This document shows, one piece after another, positions 12,650-26,200 of a stretch of DNA of 64,000 nt. The stretch is taken from contig JAQGDQ010000160.1 of the NCBI GenBank assembly GCA_030141605.1, forward strand, positions 408,904-472,903, given 5' to 3'. Made by a program: the position numbers and the translations under genes. The notes beneath the pieces are model-generated. The model was not told the DNA's origin. It made no database searches and saw only the letters and a program-made list of their open reading frames with translations. The DNA is from Tubiluchus corallicola. Its lineage: Eukaryota; Priapulida; Priapulimorpha; Priapulimorphida; Tubiluchidae. Each line of letters begins with the position of its first letter. Within the stretch, counting starts at the first letter, position 1.

Positions 12650-15600
12650 GGGAATGAGACCGACATACACAGCAAACACATCTTTACCGTTTTTTGTAAT
12701 AATGGCACTACTTTTAAATTTTGAAAGTAGGTATCAGCAGCTGCAGATTTTAAGTCAGCTTGTTGGTGATGGATAGCCCAATAATTCTATGAAAACCCCA
12801 TGAAAAGCAATGAAAAGCAGACTGGAGCCACCGCCACCCCACTCACAATCAACTAAAGTTCTTTCTTAAATTATGAGTTCTGAGCTTGAAAGGTTTCTAG
12901 TAGTTTCACATTCGGCATTTCTGTAATATGAAATAAATACTGCATCAGGCAGGAATAAAGAATTGATGGCATGCCTGGTTAAAAAGTAACTGCAAATTGG
13001 TGCAGTCTTGCAAATTGAAGCATTGTATTCAGTCTAAAATTTTACAAACGTGAACAGTGACCGCAACTATAAAACAAGATGGAAAATATCGATTACAGTA
13101 CAAGCAGAAGTTATAGTTAAGCCACCTCAAATACTGCAAAATAAATAGGTAGCTCTGGAAAATTATACTCAAGTTATAAAAACTTAACACAAATATAAAA
13201 TTTGCTCGGTTTGTAAAGTTCTCTCTAGCAGTGAGCGTCCACGAAACTTTCACGAGTCGCAGTTCTTTCTCTAAAATCTTTTCATACAAATTCGAAAGTT
13301 CTGAATTACATACCTACGATTAGCAAACTGCAAAACAGGCCTTATTTGGACTTAAGTGATTTTGTTTTTACAACGGTTGCATAAAAACAGCGCTCATGAT
13401 GCCTCTACCATATTTTGCAGCCCGCAAATGTACATATCTATTTTAATGTACAGGTAATATACAAGACTTATATTTAAGTTATTGATCATCACAGAATGTA
13501 GGCTACATGAAATAATAATAGTCCTCCTCTGCTAACTCATAGAAGGATACCCAAAGGAGAAGAAAACATGAGTGAAATGATTCTCACAGCCGTCTCTCCA
13601 ATAATTTTACAGTCATTTAGCTGCAGATAGTTCTAGACAATATACTGGGGGGAAAGCTTTGCAACTTTAGCACCTTGTTAGTTATGGCTAGAAATGCTAA
13701 CGAATGAATTTAATCCAGAATAGTTCTGATTGACTGGCAATAATGCCAGAAGCAACACAAGTAAAGAAAAGAAGAAAACTACTGACTATGAATATCTTGT
13801 GCCCACATATCATTATTGATGATCATTAGCATTATTAAAGCACATCTCATAGCAAACAAGAAAAACACACATTATTAATACCGACCACTAGTGTTCATTG
13901 TTAAATGGACAGGTGCCATAAACATTTTTTCCAATAGCTGTACATTTTACCCCCATACATAATATAGTTTACATGTATACTCTACAAAACTAACTAAAAC
14001 ATATAGCCTCAAAAGATGTCTTGACTAGCTTTAAGTCATTAAACTTACAAAAGAACATGATCATTTAAAGTAAATTCACTTTCTAAAACTAGCCATAACA
14101 GAGCACATGAGTGTTCAATATTAACTTAACTCAGCCTCACAAGCCAAAGAAAAAGTAAATACAGGCTTTTCACTGTATACTCCAATGGACTTTCACTGCA
14201 AGTATATTTAGTTAGTTACATAGCTAGTAAGTTACCTTGTATTTCGGTTTAAAGTCATTAACCCAGCCCAGGTGCCTTACTTTTCTGCATATAATCACCT
14301 AAAGCTATGTATATGTAGATTGCAAAGTGATGGAAGAGTGCAAGGTTGGATGTTTGCTCTTTTATCCAGATAACCTGGAAAACGTCATTCATTGGTCTCT
14401 TGCAGGTCTCCTGACAATTAGCATGCTGCCTCCCTTAATTTATTTTGTAAGCCTAAATCCTGCATTCAGAAGGAGACGTTAGGAAAAACAATAATTATTT
14501 GATTACTTATAAATTATAAGGCCCACTTCCCGAATACGAGACATTGAACTGGTAGAGATATTTTTTGTTAGAAAAGACTGTTTTAGCTATGATTGGATGC
14601 ATCCTCTGTCCCTCAATGGCTTAACTCACCAAAGACAGTAAATCACCAAAGACAGAATGTCAGACGAAATTGCCCCAAAGCAATTTTCCAGACAGTTATT
14701 CATGACTTACTGACCAGGCTCAGCTCCAGGTATGTTCGGTTGCTAAGTACGCACTGTGACCGCTCAGCTATGCCTTATTCCCAATTTAAATTTAAAACAT
14801 TTCAAAAAAAGTATAGAAGTTCTGATGAAAACCCCTTTATTAAGTTTCATCACAGGACTTCCCAATAAATATTCAACATTATCAAATTGTTAAAAATCAC
14901 AACACTCGAAGTTTTGAATCTAAAAAGCTAAAAAGATATATCTGGCCTTAGTTATCCTAATTACGGCTGAACAATTAACAATTAAGCAAAGCTCCCCACA
15001 CAATGGACAATGTTGGACAAGTATGCCAGTGTAAACCGTAAGCAACATACTCATTAAGATTCCTGACTAATTTTAAAGTAAAAAACAGAGGTTTAATTTC
15101 CGAAGGTTTGATTTAGTGGTACAAACAGATGACAGAGAACTGGTGAGTATATGAAATGTAGAAGACAAATGAGTTGAACTCATGATAACTGAACTTCAAA
15201 GCTGCACATGCACATCAAACTGGCACTTTTGAATTTGTTAAATGACAAAGTAAGCTTAGCATTCTATATGGTGCAAAATTCTAATGACGAAGGTGTCAGA
15301 AATGACAGTTGGTATGTAACAAACCATGTCACTGAAATTCAAACTTTGACGTGGTGGCAAAATTAATTTGAAGTTGAATTTCTTGAATCACTTGAATTTG
15401 ACCTACCATTGACCACTTGGTCAGAAAATCTAAATTCTAAAGCAATCATAAAAATTTGAAAATTTTGAGCACATTATTACACCAGAATTCACATCCAACG
15501 CTTGCTCAATGCATATAATTTTTTAGGGAAATCAAATATTTATAAATTACTATAAATAATAAGTAATACAGTTGGTAAAAAAACGTGTACAATGTATATA

Positions 15601-17400
15601 GTTTTGTCAAAGCATGTTGTGAATATACATAGCATTACGGGTATGTACAACATCTGCATTTTCGAATAAAGACATTTATACAATACTAAAGACTACTCAC
15701 CAGTCATAGGATTCTGTTGCCATGTTTCTATCCTAGTTCTCCTTTTATGTCATGAATAGGCTTCCACAGACCACACCATCAATTATGCTGTTGATTATTA
15801 AATACAATGTTTGTGCTACTGGTAGGGTGTACCATTTATGAGATGGAATTTAGCACCCGCAACATTAACAGACACCAATAGTTCTTTGTTCTCTATATAC
15901 AGTATATGCCAATCACACCTGCTAGCATCTGTACCAATGGTAATTCATTAAATAATTACAGTTCTTCTCTGAGCTGGCAAGGGCAGATGTAGTTACTGCA
16001 ACCGGCTCATACAGGAGCACCTAAATGTACAGGTAAAGTTTTGAAAACCTGTTTTCCTTGAGCAGACAGCACTCATCGAACAGTGTCCTTCGACAAGATT
16101 TTACTCGCCAGCTGCAGCATGTATGAGTCCACGCAGCTAGTGCACAATCTGCACATGAGAGGAAAGGAACATTGAATTAGCAAGTGCAAATGAAAATATT
16201 TGACTTCATGTAAAAATACATTAGCAATACAATGAATTGGAAAACTCCTTTTGAAAAGCAATTTAAGGACTTATCCATCAATAAGAAACAAACATCAAAT
16301 AATTAATCTAACAGAATTTTGTAAAATTAACTAAGTTGCACATAATTCAAATCTATTTGAAAATCATTATTGAGCTAATTAAATAATTAGTATACAATAT
16401 ACATCTTTTGGATGAATTTTAACATATGTTTTTTCATATCCTTAGTACATCATAATGCTCTAAAGAAATTAAAAATTGTTACTGTGCAATAAAAATTAAA
16501 ACATCCATCTACTGTAACATGCATGATATTGCACTTAGATACATCCAATATAACATTCTGGAATAAAATTGTAATTAAATTTTTAAAGACTAATTTGTAT
16601 CAACATGTAATATATGAAATACTTTAACAATTTGGTAGGAATTCCCCACGTAACTACAAAGTCAACATTACTTCACAAATTATGAGGTAATAACAAGTAA
16701 TTTTTCATTTTAGGTATTTTCTTTGCAAATTGTTCTAGTTCGTAATTCTTTCTGGAGTTTTTAGCTTTTAAAATTCAAAAAAGTCGAAGCTCTATTGACA
16801 GTTAGGCAGTTAACATGCATACACAAAATTAATAATAATACGTATCCACAGCTGCTGTACTTCAAATCTTGAAATCTTGATTTAAGAATCGGACCATTCT
16901 TAAATTTCGAAGAAGTTTACTAAACAATTAAAAAGGATGTAGATTAATCAAGTTCGATTCGTAACTTTTATGGAACAATAATCTAGGCATAGCAATTTCT
17001 AGCAAATTGGCAATACTGTTCAAACAGAATATTAAATTTTAATATACCATACTGCTTCATAGAATAAAATCAATATAATTACTATATTTTGGAGTTATAT
17101 TAATAATAAAAAGCCAAATTACTGAAATTAGAGCAAAGTTTGGTCCTGTACCAGTTTGCATAAACAAAGCACACTGACGGCGAGGGCAGCATTAAGTCGT
17201 AGGTATTAACACCAACTTTAATAATAGTAACAGGGTAACTGCATAAAAATTCAGCCCAATTTATCTTAACAAAAATTATCGTTGCACCTGCTTGCTTCTA
17301 TTCTTTGTCGAAACGGCACACTAAAAACAAAGACACCGCAAAATTTGCTTAAAATCAACAAGCTCAGCTTTCATCTTGACTTTCATGTTGTCTTGTTCTG
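12650..17400. other. No recognisable gene
   Basis: AT-rich sequence in which I see no coding exon with family similarity, no RNA gene and no clear repeat structure. A 91-codon frame at 14593-14868 has no recognisable features. Confidence 0.5.
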
Positions 17401-17525
17401 AAAATTGGAAAGACAACTGCGCCATCTGTTGCGAAGTTTCTCTATTATTCAAGTTGGCCTGGCAAATGAAGAATTTTTTTATATAGGTACGCAAGCTGTA
17501 ATGAAGTATTATTATAACATATCAC

Positions 17526-17606
17526 GGGATGGAGACCAATCCTGGAAACGTTGGAAATACATGGGATGGAGACCAATCCTGGAAACGTTGGAAATACATG
17601 GGATCA
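17526..17606 (+). repeat. 37-bp tandem duplication
   Basis: Two identical 37-bp units at 17526-17562 and 17563-17599, plus a few bases of a third. They sit immediately upstream of a retrotransposon C-terminal relic. Confidence 0.9.
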
Positions 17607-18190
17607 CTACTTGGCACAGAAGATCATATCAATATCAAAAATAGGAAATAAAGAGCAATGTGCGATTTTACCCAAATAAATCAATCCTAACTAGCAAGAA
17701 ACTATCTCTCAACACAAGTTTGCGACTCTTCAGTGTATATGTAACTAATATCTTCATGTACAACAGTGAAATGTGGGGGTGGACTGCAACCCAGGAAGTA
17801 GAAATAGATGTGTTTTCCTGAAGTCTACACAGAAAAATCTTAAAAATAAAATGGGTATAATTATAATTGTTTCAAATGAGCAGCTGTATAACAGAACGAA
17901 AGTGGAACATTGGAGTACTAAAATCAGAATCAAAAGGCTAAAATGGGCAGGACATTTAATGAGATTGCCAGAAACAACATCAGTAAGATTAGCATTAAAC
18001 GAGGCACTGAAACCTGCTAAATGACCCCAAGCAAGCCAAAAACGACTTGAATATGAAGAAAAATTATTAATAAAGATTTACAACAGCTGAAACCAAACCT
18101 AACAATAGCATCACAGGAGTTGAAATTTTAGCTGCAAACAGGAAACAGTGGTGTTCTAACAACGATAGAGGTTCAGTGTTTACAATAGAT
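17600..18190 (+). pseudogene. Non-LTR retrotransposon relic, C-terminal part of the RT protein
   Basis: With frameshifts and stops, the plus strand gives SLNTSLRLFSVYVTNIFMYNSE, then NRTKVEHWSTKI, IKRLKWAGHLMRLPETTSVR, LNEALKPAK, and further on a piece like DLQQLKPNLTIASQE followed by ANRKQW. This order is typical of the region after the reverse transcriptase core in LINE proteins related to craniofacial-development-protein-like elements. It lacks the RT core itself and is clearly dead. The clade cannot be fixed from this fragment. Confidence 0.75.
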
Positions 18191-18349
18191 ATTTAGAGCA
18201 ACAGAAGAAGGAGAAGGCTCTGGATATTATTCTCAGGACATTATCTCGCTGTTATGTTTTTTTTTTCAAAAATATTGGAAAACGTTGTTTACAATAAAAT
18301 AATAATTATTTTATTTTGATCATCAAAACATAATAAATAATAAGTAGTT

Positions 18350-19355
18350 TAGTTTTCGGAAAAACAGCTCAACCGAATTGGCTCTGATAAACATTATAGA
18401 TATTATAACTAAATGCATTGAACAAAATAAAGTAACAGTAGCAATATTTTGTGACCTCTCTAATGCCTTTGACACTGTTAATCATAACACTTTTTGCTCA
18501 ACTACGTCATTGCGGTCTTAGAGAGGTAGCAAACGCATGGTTATCTAGTTATCTTCATGGGAGAACGCAAGTGTTTCAATACAATAATGTAATTTCAAAA
18601 GAAACTTTTATAACCAATGGGGTACCACAAAGCTCAATTTTATGTCCACTACTATTTTCAATATTTATAAATGACATAAATTATTCTTTAGATAGTCCAG
18701 ATCACTTCCAGTTTGCAGATGATACCAGCATATTTTTTGAGTTAAATAAGACTGATAATTTAATATAATTCTATCAACCATGAATTACAAAAAATTGCTA
18801 TTTGGTTTAAAACGAAAAAGTTGTTATTGATTTCTACGAAAGTTAAATGTATCATTTTTAGTGCAAGACATTTATCTTAGAAAAAGAGAAAATCTTAGTT
18901 TAACGTGTTTCAAGACTAATAACATTTTAACTGTTGATGATTTAATACAAATGATTACAGCTATATACATGTATAAAACTAGATATCATCTCTTTCCAAC
19001 ATTTTTTAATAATTCAATCCAACCTAATAATCGGTGTTACGCAACCAGAATAAATGAGTTTGACATTAATTTCAGTAGAACAAACGTGGCACGTCAATTC
19101 ATTGCAAATTTTGGTTCAAGGCTTAGGAATGACATAAATGATGAATTAAAAACTATTCAGCCAATTAAAAAATTTAAAAAGAAATACAAAGCAATGATTT
19201 TCAATACTATACAATATTTCTTAATATCTTATAGCTACTGCAGCAACCATACAACAATCCTGGTACAGATTATGCAAAATAGACATCATTCATTAATTTT
19301 AGAGCTGATGCAAACATCGTACAATCTACTGTTTCCTACTATTTCCTACTGATCT
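18350..19355 (+). pseudogene. CR1/L2/Jockey-like LINE relic with reverse transcriptase core
   Basis: The plus strand shows CDLSNAFDTVNH (first catalytic Asp), a frameshift near 18490, RHCGLREVANAWLSSYLHGRTQ, GVPQSSILCPLLFSIFINDI and FADDTSIF (catalytic Asp pair), then KIAIWFKTKKL. From about 18861 a second segment carries the C-terminal part (IYMYKTRYHLFPTFFN, FSRTNVARQFIANFGSRLRN, FKKKYKAMIFN). Compared with intact elements there is an internal deletion between the palm and the C-terminal segment, plus stops. The TAA-rich microsatellite at 19503 may derive from its simple-repeat 3' tail. It is a different element from the relic just upstream. Confidence 0.85.
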
Positions 19356-19502
19356 AACCTTTTTCCTTCTTTTTTGCTCACGTATCAATACCTTTTTTTA
19401 TCTGGTTCACATGACAATGGGCTTTTACAAGCATCTGCTTCTCTCCCAACATAATAATTTATTACAAAATGAACTAATAATTTTGATGTCACCATGTATT
19501 GA

Positions 19503-19590
19503 ATGTGATAATAAATAATAATAATAATGATAATAATAATAATAATAAGAAGAAGAAGAATAAGAAGAAGAAGAAGAAGAAGAAGAAAAA
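19503..19590 (+). repeat. (TAA)n followed by (GAA)n microsatellite
   Basis: TAA/TGA units to about 19547 change abruptly to AGAAGA units. The position about 150 bp after the LINE relic is compatible with an expanded LINE tail. Confidence 0.92.
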
Positions 19591-19799
19591 GGCAAGATTT
19601 AATACACGCCAAAAAGTACTGAAAGGCAGTGCTTACTCAAGGAGAGGCTTGTTTGTTATGTGATTGGAGTTTGGTTCACAAGCTCATGACCAAGGACAGC
19701 TCTCTAGATTCTAGAATGAGCCATCGAACTGGCAAATGTATCTCAGTCACATTTGAATATTATATTATGTACATTCTCCCTTTACCCAGGTAAACAGCC

Positions 19800-19992
19800 A
19801 AGATTTACAAAATATACTTCCTGTGGTAAGTATTGAACCCACGCAGCCACAAACCGTTCACAGGAAGAAGCATGGGTGCTTTATCCACTCACCCTGTCAC
19901 ACATGAACTTTTTTTATGTTGAAAAGGTCTGGGCTGAAGGGTTTTCCGAATTACAAGTCCAGCATTATGACCATTAGACCATATAGCTCCAA
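19800..19992 (-). mobile_element. tRNA-derived SINE-like repeat with two tRNA-like units
   Basis: On the minus strand, about 19990 to 19923 resembles a tRNA-Thr 5' half: GGAGCTA, a D-arm/A-box GGTCTAATGG, and an anticodon-loop-like GGACTTGTAATTC. The T arm is lost. A second unit, 19904-19829, carries an A-box-like TGAGTGGATAAAGC and a B-box-like GGGTTCAATAC. Neither folds as an intact tRNA, so a decayed SINE or pseudo-tRNA pair is more likely than functional tRNA genes. Confidence 0.55.
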
Positions 19993-19999
19993 TTGTGAT

Positions 20000-22970
20000 C
20001 AGGGCAAATCTGAATTCAGTCTTATTTTTTCAATCAATGCTATGAATTTTTGAAGTCACATTTGGTTGGAAGGAATATGAAAAAGTTAGTGCGGCTCTTG
20101 ATTTGAAATTTTCCTTAAAATTATTTAAGTTTAACAGTCACTAATTCACTCATTTTTCTTTTGCTTTGGACATATTTTTTTAATTTGAATCGAATCTATA
20201 GAGAATAATAGCGTATGGTCCTGCCATATTGTAACTTTAATTGTCGCATAAATTTTGATTTGCGTACATCCATAGTTTGTTCATTTCAAATAAGAGAGAA
20301 TCAATTAAAAATTTTAATGCTTTCTTATTACTGTCTTGACAATTCTTTTTTGAATGCTATGTAACTGAAGTCTATGAATGAGAGTGTCGTTCTTGGTGCT
20401 ACGAACAGAAGAACTTTATCTTAAGGAGTTCAGTCAATTCCAAATCCTCGAGCATGACCATGTTTATCACTTGATCAGTGACGTTTACTAACGCCAAAAA
20501 CTGAAGATAATTTCGTTTTTAGAGACTTATTGGTGTGCGCTGTGCTCGTGGCTAATCACGACTTGTCTATGCCTAATCCACGCACTTTACTCATATGTGA
20601 CCGAGTAGTTTGTCTTAATTTGGCTCTTATCTTGCCATATTCACAGGCCCTTAAACAATTCTAGCATTTTTAACCACACCACTATTGTCCGTGCGCTTAC
20701 TCCTCGTTCTACCCTCCATGATTCGTGAACTCAGTACCCTTTACATTTGCAAGTTAACAATTGAATTAAAAGTGGATATCTAACAAAACTCGTGGACTCA
20801 CTGCCTAGCATTGGGCTCTCTAGAATATGCTGCTCGGAGATTGAAAACAGCAAAGAGGTGGGACAACCAGACTTTTCTATGAAATTACAGGTTAGAAAAA
20901 CTGCTTAGTCTTATCCTTCATCTAGTTTTTACATATTTCGTCATTTGACAAGCTTTATTTTTGTTACTTTCACTGTAGCAGTTGCAACATTTTGTACTGT
21001 GATATTTATACTTTTATGCTTGTTTACATGCCACTGAATTGCACAGTTATCAATAACTCGTTAACGTTTTATTATAAGGGTATTTCCACATTGTAGGTAA
21101 TAAACTGATTGGTACTAGCAAGTTGTACTAATAACGAACAAATAGCATCAGTATTATCATTAGTGAGAATTAAACAAGACAAAAGATAAAATACCACCAG
21201 GGAAATTAATTCACGTTCTATTTTTATTGAAACAATGTTTTCAATTTCAATAACAACACACAATATAATAATTATTATTATTTGGCTATATGCTATATTA
21301 CAGAGTCATAATGTACAATATAATACATTAACATTCAAAGCAAGCAGAATAGGCACCATATGCAGTTTTGAAGTACATTTTCAGAAATGGAAAATTGCCA
21401 TGTCTAGAAAGAGTTGTTGCAAAAAATGAGGCAGTTTGCATTAGAGATTAATAAGAATTAAATTTTTCCATATTTGTATTACTATTTGTATTACACATAC
21501 AAATTACATGCACATTACATATACATTGATAAGCAAGTATAATGGTCAAGTGTGATTTCTCTTTCGAGCACCAAAGAAACTTAACTACCACACTTTAGGT
21601 TCATTTGGCTCAGTTCGAGTAACAGTTTAAGAAACTGACAATACTAGTACTAGAAAATAATAATACGGGCGTTTCAAATAAATATTTCGTCATGAGGCAT
21701 CATGAGACTGGTAGCCCAAATCACTGCAAAGAGCATGGGCATTATGCTTCATGTGCACCATCAACTTTAAACAGGGGTGTCACGGAATGAATCGATGATA
21801 TCAAGCTCTTAATAGATTTTGAGCAAAAAATTTGTCTCTTAATGCAATATGCTTTGCATGTACATAAAATTTTGATACAATAGGGAATTAGGGACTGTGT
21901 ATAAAACCATCTAGTGCAAAAGGTTAAATTTTTTGCTTAACAGAAGCGCTTAGCTTAGCTTATTTTGGAAAATTGGATAATAATTTATGTCAAAAAAATC
22001 GATTGGTTTTCTCTGTAAAACAGCAAAGCTAGATATTGTAAGTAACACTGAAAAAATAAGGTAGTAACGCAAACTTTATATAAAAATTGTGCACCTGAGT
22101 TTAAAAGAATCTTAACACTTTAAACAAAATAATGTTAAATAATTATTAAATACTAACTAAATGGAGAGTGCTAATGACATTTGTACAAATAATTTAAGAC
22201 GAAAGTACAATTCACTGTTTACCGGTTAAAACATGACTTTCAATTCACTATCAAAGCCTACATATATAGATAAAACCTGGGCAGCACAAAACAGTAAGCG
22301 TATAGCCAAAGTAACAAGGAAATGAGTGATAAAATAACATAGGAAAATTTGACAATTCACAAAACTGTGTCAGCATCAAATGGTGCAGGAAGATACTAGT
22401 GCTGGTATCCAGTAAGATCAGTACAAGCAGTAAAATATACATAGCTAAGTATCAGTGAGGTACAGTTACTGTGCCGGGCAATTAAAATCTGGTATTCATG
22501 GTGAAACTGTTCTCTGGAGTTTGTTTTGGCAATGTTAGAAAAGGTAATTTGTTTTCAGTAAAGCTCCAAATGTGATTTAAAAATTCAATAGAAGAATCAA
22601 TATTCTACTTTCTAGTTCAAAAGGAAGATTTCTCAAAGCACTGTACCTTTTTTTAGGAGACACTGCTTGTCTCACCATGTGAAACACTGTGAAACCACTA
22701 TAATTAATGACAGAGAACGAAATGGAGCTTTCTTTATAGCTGTATTGTAGAGTGATACTCAAAATGATGCATCTTTTGATGATAAAAACAACGATAAAAC
22801 ATCTCTCATCGTTGCAACCATGAAAACTGCTTTGATGGAACAACTGATCCAGTAACTAAACAATAAAAACTGAGTCGTCTCACGTGAAAAACAGTTACAA
22901 AATTGAACTGATGGCATTAGAACACTGCTGAGCACAAACAAATTTTGCCTGCAGTTTTGTCTTTGGCTTT
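20000..22970. other. Downstream flank of PHKG, no gene seen
   Basis: AT-rich sequence containing the 3' flank and untranslated region of PHKG. It also holds one copy of a 25-bp motif (20450-20474) that recurs at 37355-37379. I recognise no coding exon or transposon protein. Confidence 0.5.
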
Positions 22971-22973
22971 CAC

Positions 22974-23258
22974 TCAGTAAAATTTAGACCAAGAAAATGC
23001 ATCTACTTCCTCTACTTCCTTATCCTTAATTGCCTGCATTAAGTCATACTTTGGTGTGCCTTCAAATAAGGCTGCTCTATTTTGACCTTCGCCTCGTTTG
23101 ACCCAATGACCGTAAATGCCAAAAGCACAACCGTCAATAATTTTGCGCATAATCTTGATTTTGTATGGGTCGTCACGTGCTGTCTGTGCTGATATTGGGC
23201 GAGGCATTAAATGTAGCCGTTGTATTCGTAGATATGCTTTTACACATATGATGCCAAC
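22974..23258 (-). CDS. PHKG: PHKG last exon (C-terminal regulatory domain)
   Basis: Ninety-four codons plus TGA. It starts with the basic/hydrophobic [16 protein letters not shown], equivalent to the calmodulin-binding and autoinhibitory region. [27 protein letters not shown] and [12 protein letters not shown] follow, all diagnostic of phosphorylase kinase gamma. The tail after TPK is lineage-specific and acidic. No obvious AATAAA on the minus strand lies within several hundred bases downstream. Confidence 0.95.
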   Translation of the reverse strand, partial: VGIICVKAYLRIQRLHLMPRPISAQTARDDPYKIKIMRKIIDGCAFGIYGHWVKRGEGQNRAALFEGTPKYDLMQAIKDKEVEEVDAFSWSKFY

Positions 23259-26200
23259 CTGAAAGTGACAATTACATAAATACTAAAGCATTTCATTAAA
23301 AAATAGCCTCGACGATCAGTGATGAAGATAGTGTATACTACATACACGCTTAGATTTTTATTTTTTGAGATATGTTTGCTATTATGAAAATTCTTCAAAA
23401 GAAAAAAATCATGAAATTTTCAATTAGTTAAATTTCCTAACCCTCATCGCAATCTAACTGATACAAACGAATGTGCTCAAGTTAAATTAAATGCAGCAAT
23501 GCAGATCTTTTAAAACACTGCCAATGAGGGAAAGAGTGTAATTGAAAATGAGCTGACACGGTAGTAGGATTTTCATTTCATGGTGACTTAAAAGAACCAT
23601 AATAACTACTAAAAGGTAGATATTAATTAGTAGCAAAGCCCAAACTCTTGTTGTTCAATAGAAAGGCTTAACAAGGAATTTCAACTTGGTGCACATCTCA
23701 CGCAGTTTGCAGGCACTTCTCTAACCTGGTTAACTAGGTTCAATTCACATCAAAGTACAAAAAAATCCCTCAGAATAACTTTTGCTATGTACTCAAACTT
23801 GTTTTGCTACATTTACTCACCCTCCACATTCTCTTTGAGTCAAAAGCTATCGGCTGGATTGCCTGAAATATCATCAAAGTTAACAATATAAAATATTTTA
23901 AAAATTCATTACAAGAAATTGAGAATTCAATGCACATTAAGTGTGATGAAGGGGAGTGACGAAAGTCGTGTAGTGTTATGAATTTCACTTGTGCAACACG
24001 CTGCAAAAAAATTAATTTCAGAATTCCGCTGATATTGGATGCCACTCAGATATTTACGATGCAACAGTGTTGAAAGTATGCAAAAGTTCGCAAAGGTACT
24101 GAGACCTGCATGTAGCTTATGATTAAAGACAGCACATTTTCTTTTGTGTTTGCACTGCCCTGCTGTAAGGTTGACACTAACTGCACCAGCTGCTGTGCAC
24201 TAGAACTTTCATCACTTCCCCTTCAATGCACTTTGATATTAAGTTATATGGTAAACTGTTTTATGTGGATAGCCAATTATTAGAATGTACGTGCAACAAA
24301 AACATACAAGTGCAAGTAAGATTTCAATATGTTAATAAAATGATATTGCCAATTAAGTAATTAATAATTCAATCTTAATTAAATTAGTTAAAAACATTTA
24401 CTTCGTTTATCATATCTAAAAACCATGCTTCACGCAGAAGAGAAAGTTAGCAAAAAAAACATAAATCTAAATTTTTTAGATATATAATTATATATATATA
24501 TATAAGTTTTCAGAATATAAACTTATGAATAATATTAAAAGGCAGCTTCAGTAGGACAGCACTCGAGTTTTTTGGGTAAACTGATTTGAATCATAGACAA
24601 ACACTTTCTCTTTATTATTCACATTTTTGCTATGCCAAAGCAAGTTAATGTCTAACTGTAGTTTCATAACTGATAAAAAATACAATTTTTGCTGTAAAGC
24701 AGTTTACTCACCGACTGCTCCTGGACATGTAAGAAATGAAAGAAAAATTGCCAATTTACTAAAATTGATAATTCAGCTTCTGACATCATTATGAGTTTAT
24801 AATAAATGCTTTTATTTCCTGTAATTTATCGTTCTATCTTGGTACAAAAAATATTAGCGAGTTTAGAGAAATTAATAACAAAATTTTATAATCATCCAAA
24901 AACATTATAAAATACTTATACAATATAAAATTAAAAATAAATGAGCTGCGTGAACACCAGCCACCAGAGCAACATATTACACTACATGGAAATTCCATGG
25001 CCTACTTATAATTATCACTCATTTTACTAATACTCTACCTTTTTAGTGGCAAGCTGCTCAGTAATTGTGGAAACTTCTTTCACTAGGTCTAGCTGTTAAA
25101 TATAGGGAGAGGATGCAGTTAGAAACAAAAATTATAATACCAGGTCCATACATAGCCAACTAATAAAATACAGCAGATGTCCAAAAAATTAATGATTTTT
25201 GATGACTGTCGGTTCTGGAATCAAATGAAAGTTTATGCAGATCATCACAAGCAAAAAATTTACTAAGAAAGACAAGGATGACCGAGAAGTTTAGCAAAAA
25301 TATTTACTTGCCAGCTATGTATGGAAACAGCAAAAGGAAAAATCGGCAAATGAATAAACATGCAAAAACTGCGAATTTACAGTAAATCATAACACTGCAG
25401 ACAGTTAATATAAAAACAAATTATAAAAATAACGAAAATTAATTTGCAAATTTGTATTTTAACTAACAAGTATGTAGTAATTCATGCAATGTAAAGTTAG
25501 TTACAACAAAATACTTCAAAGTAATATATTACCGTTACAACACAGGACATAATAAAATGTGAATGTGCAATAATACAGAGCCAAAAATTAAGTTTTTGGC
25601 CACTTCATTCTTCGTAGTATAGTGTCTGTTCATTTTATCAGATGTAAAACAAATGTACTGATTATGCAAACAAAACAATTAAAGGGAGAATACCATGAAA
25701 ATCAAGTTAAACTTATTTTACAGTTGCCTTCCCCATGAACAATTTGGCGCAAATTTTTTAGCAGTACGCTGTCTAATTAATGAGTAATTAACTTATTCGT
25801 ATCTCGCGGGAAATGCCATGGAGCTGCATTTACGCTTCTCATGGTAAATTGAACTACCGCAGCTCTGCTGATGACGTAGCAGAGTGTACTCGCAGCTTGC
25901 TGTGTGTCATACACAAGTGGGCTAAAATAAAGCTGTTATTACTACATTACAGTATTTGACTTTGGGTCTGTTAGGTAGTCAGCTGATAGAAACGATTATC
26001 GCTGCACTCATTCACATGTTTTCATCAAATTCTGCAAAAGCGTTATATTTTACTAGCGGCGAAAGTTATAGGTCAATTATAGTATATTCTAATAGATGTG
26101 TAAACAATCATTGCGATTCATGCGATTAACAGCGGCTATTCTAATATTTCTATCAGGCTCCTGTATATCCACATCCTAAAGGAGCAAGCCAAAAAGAAAA

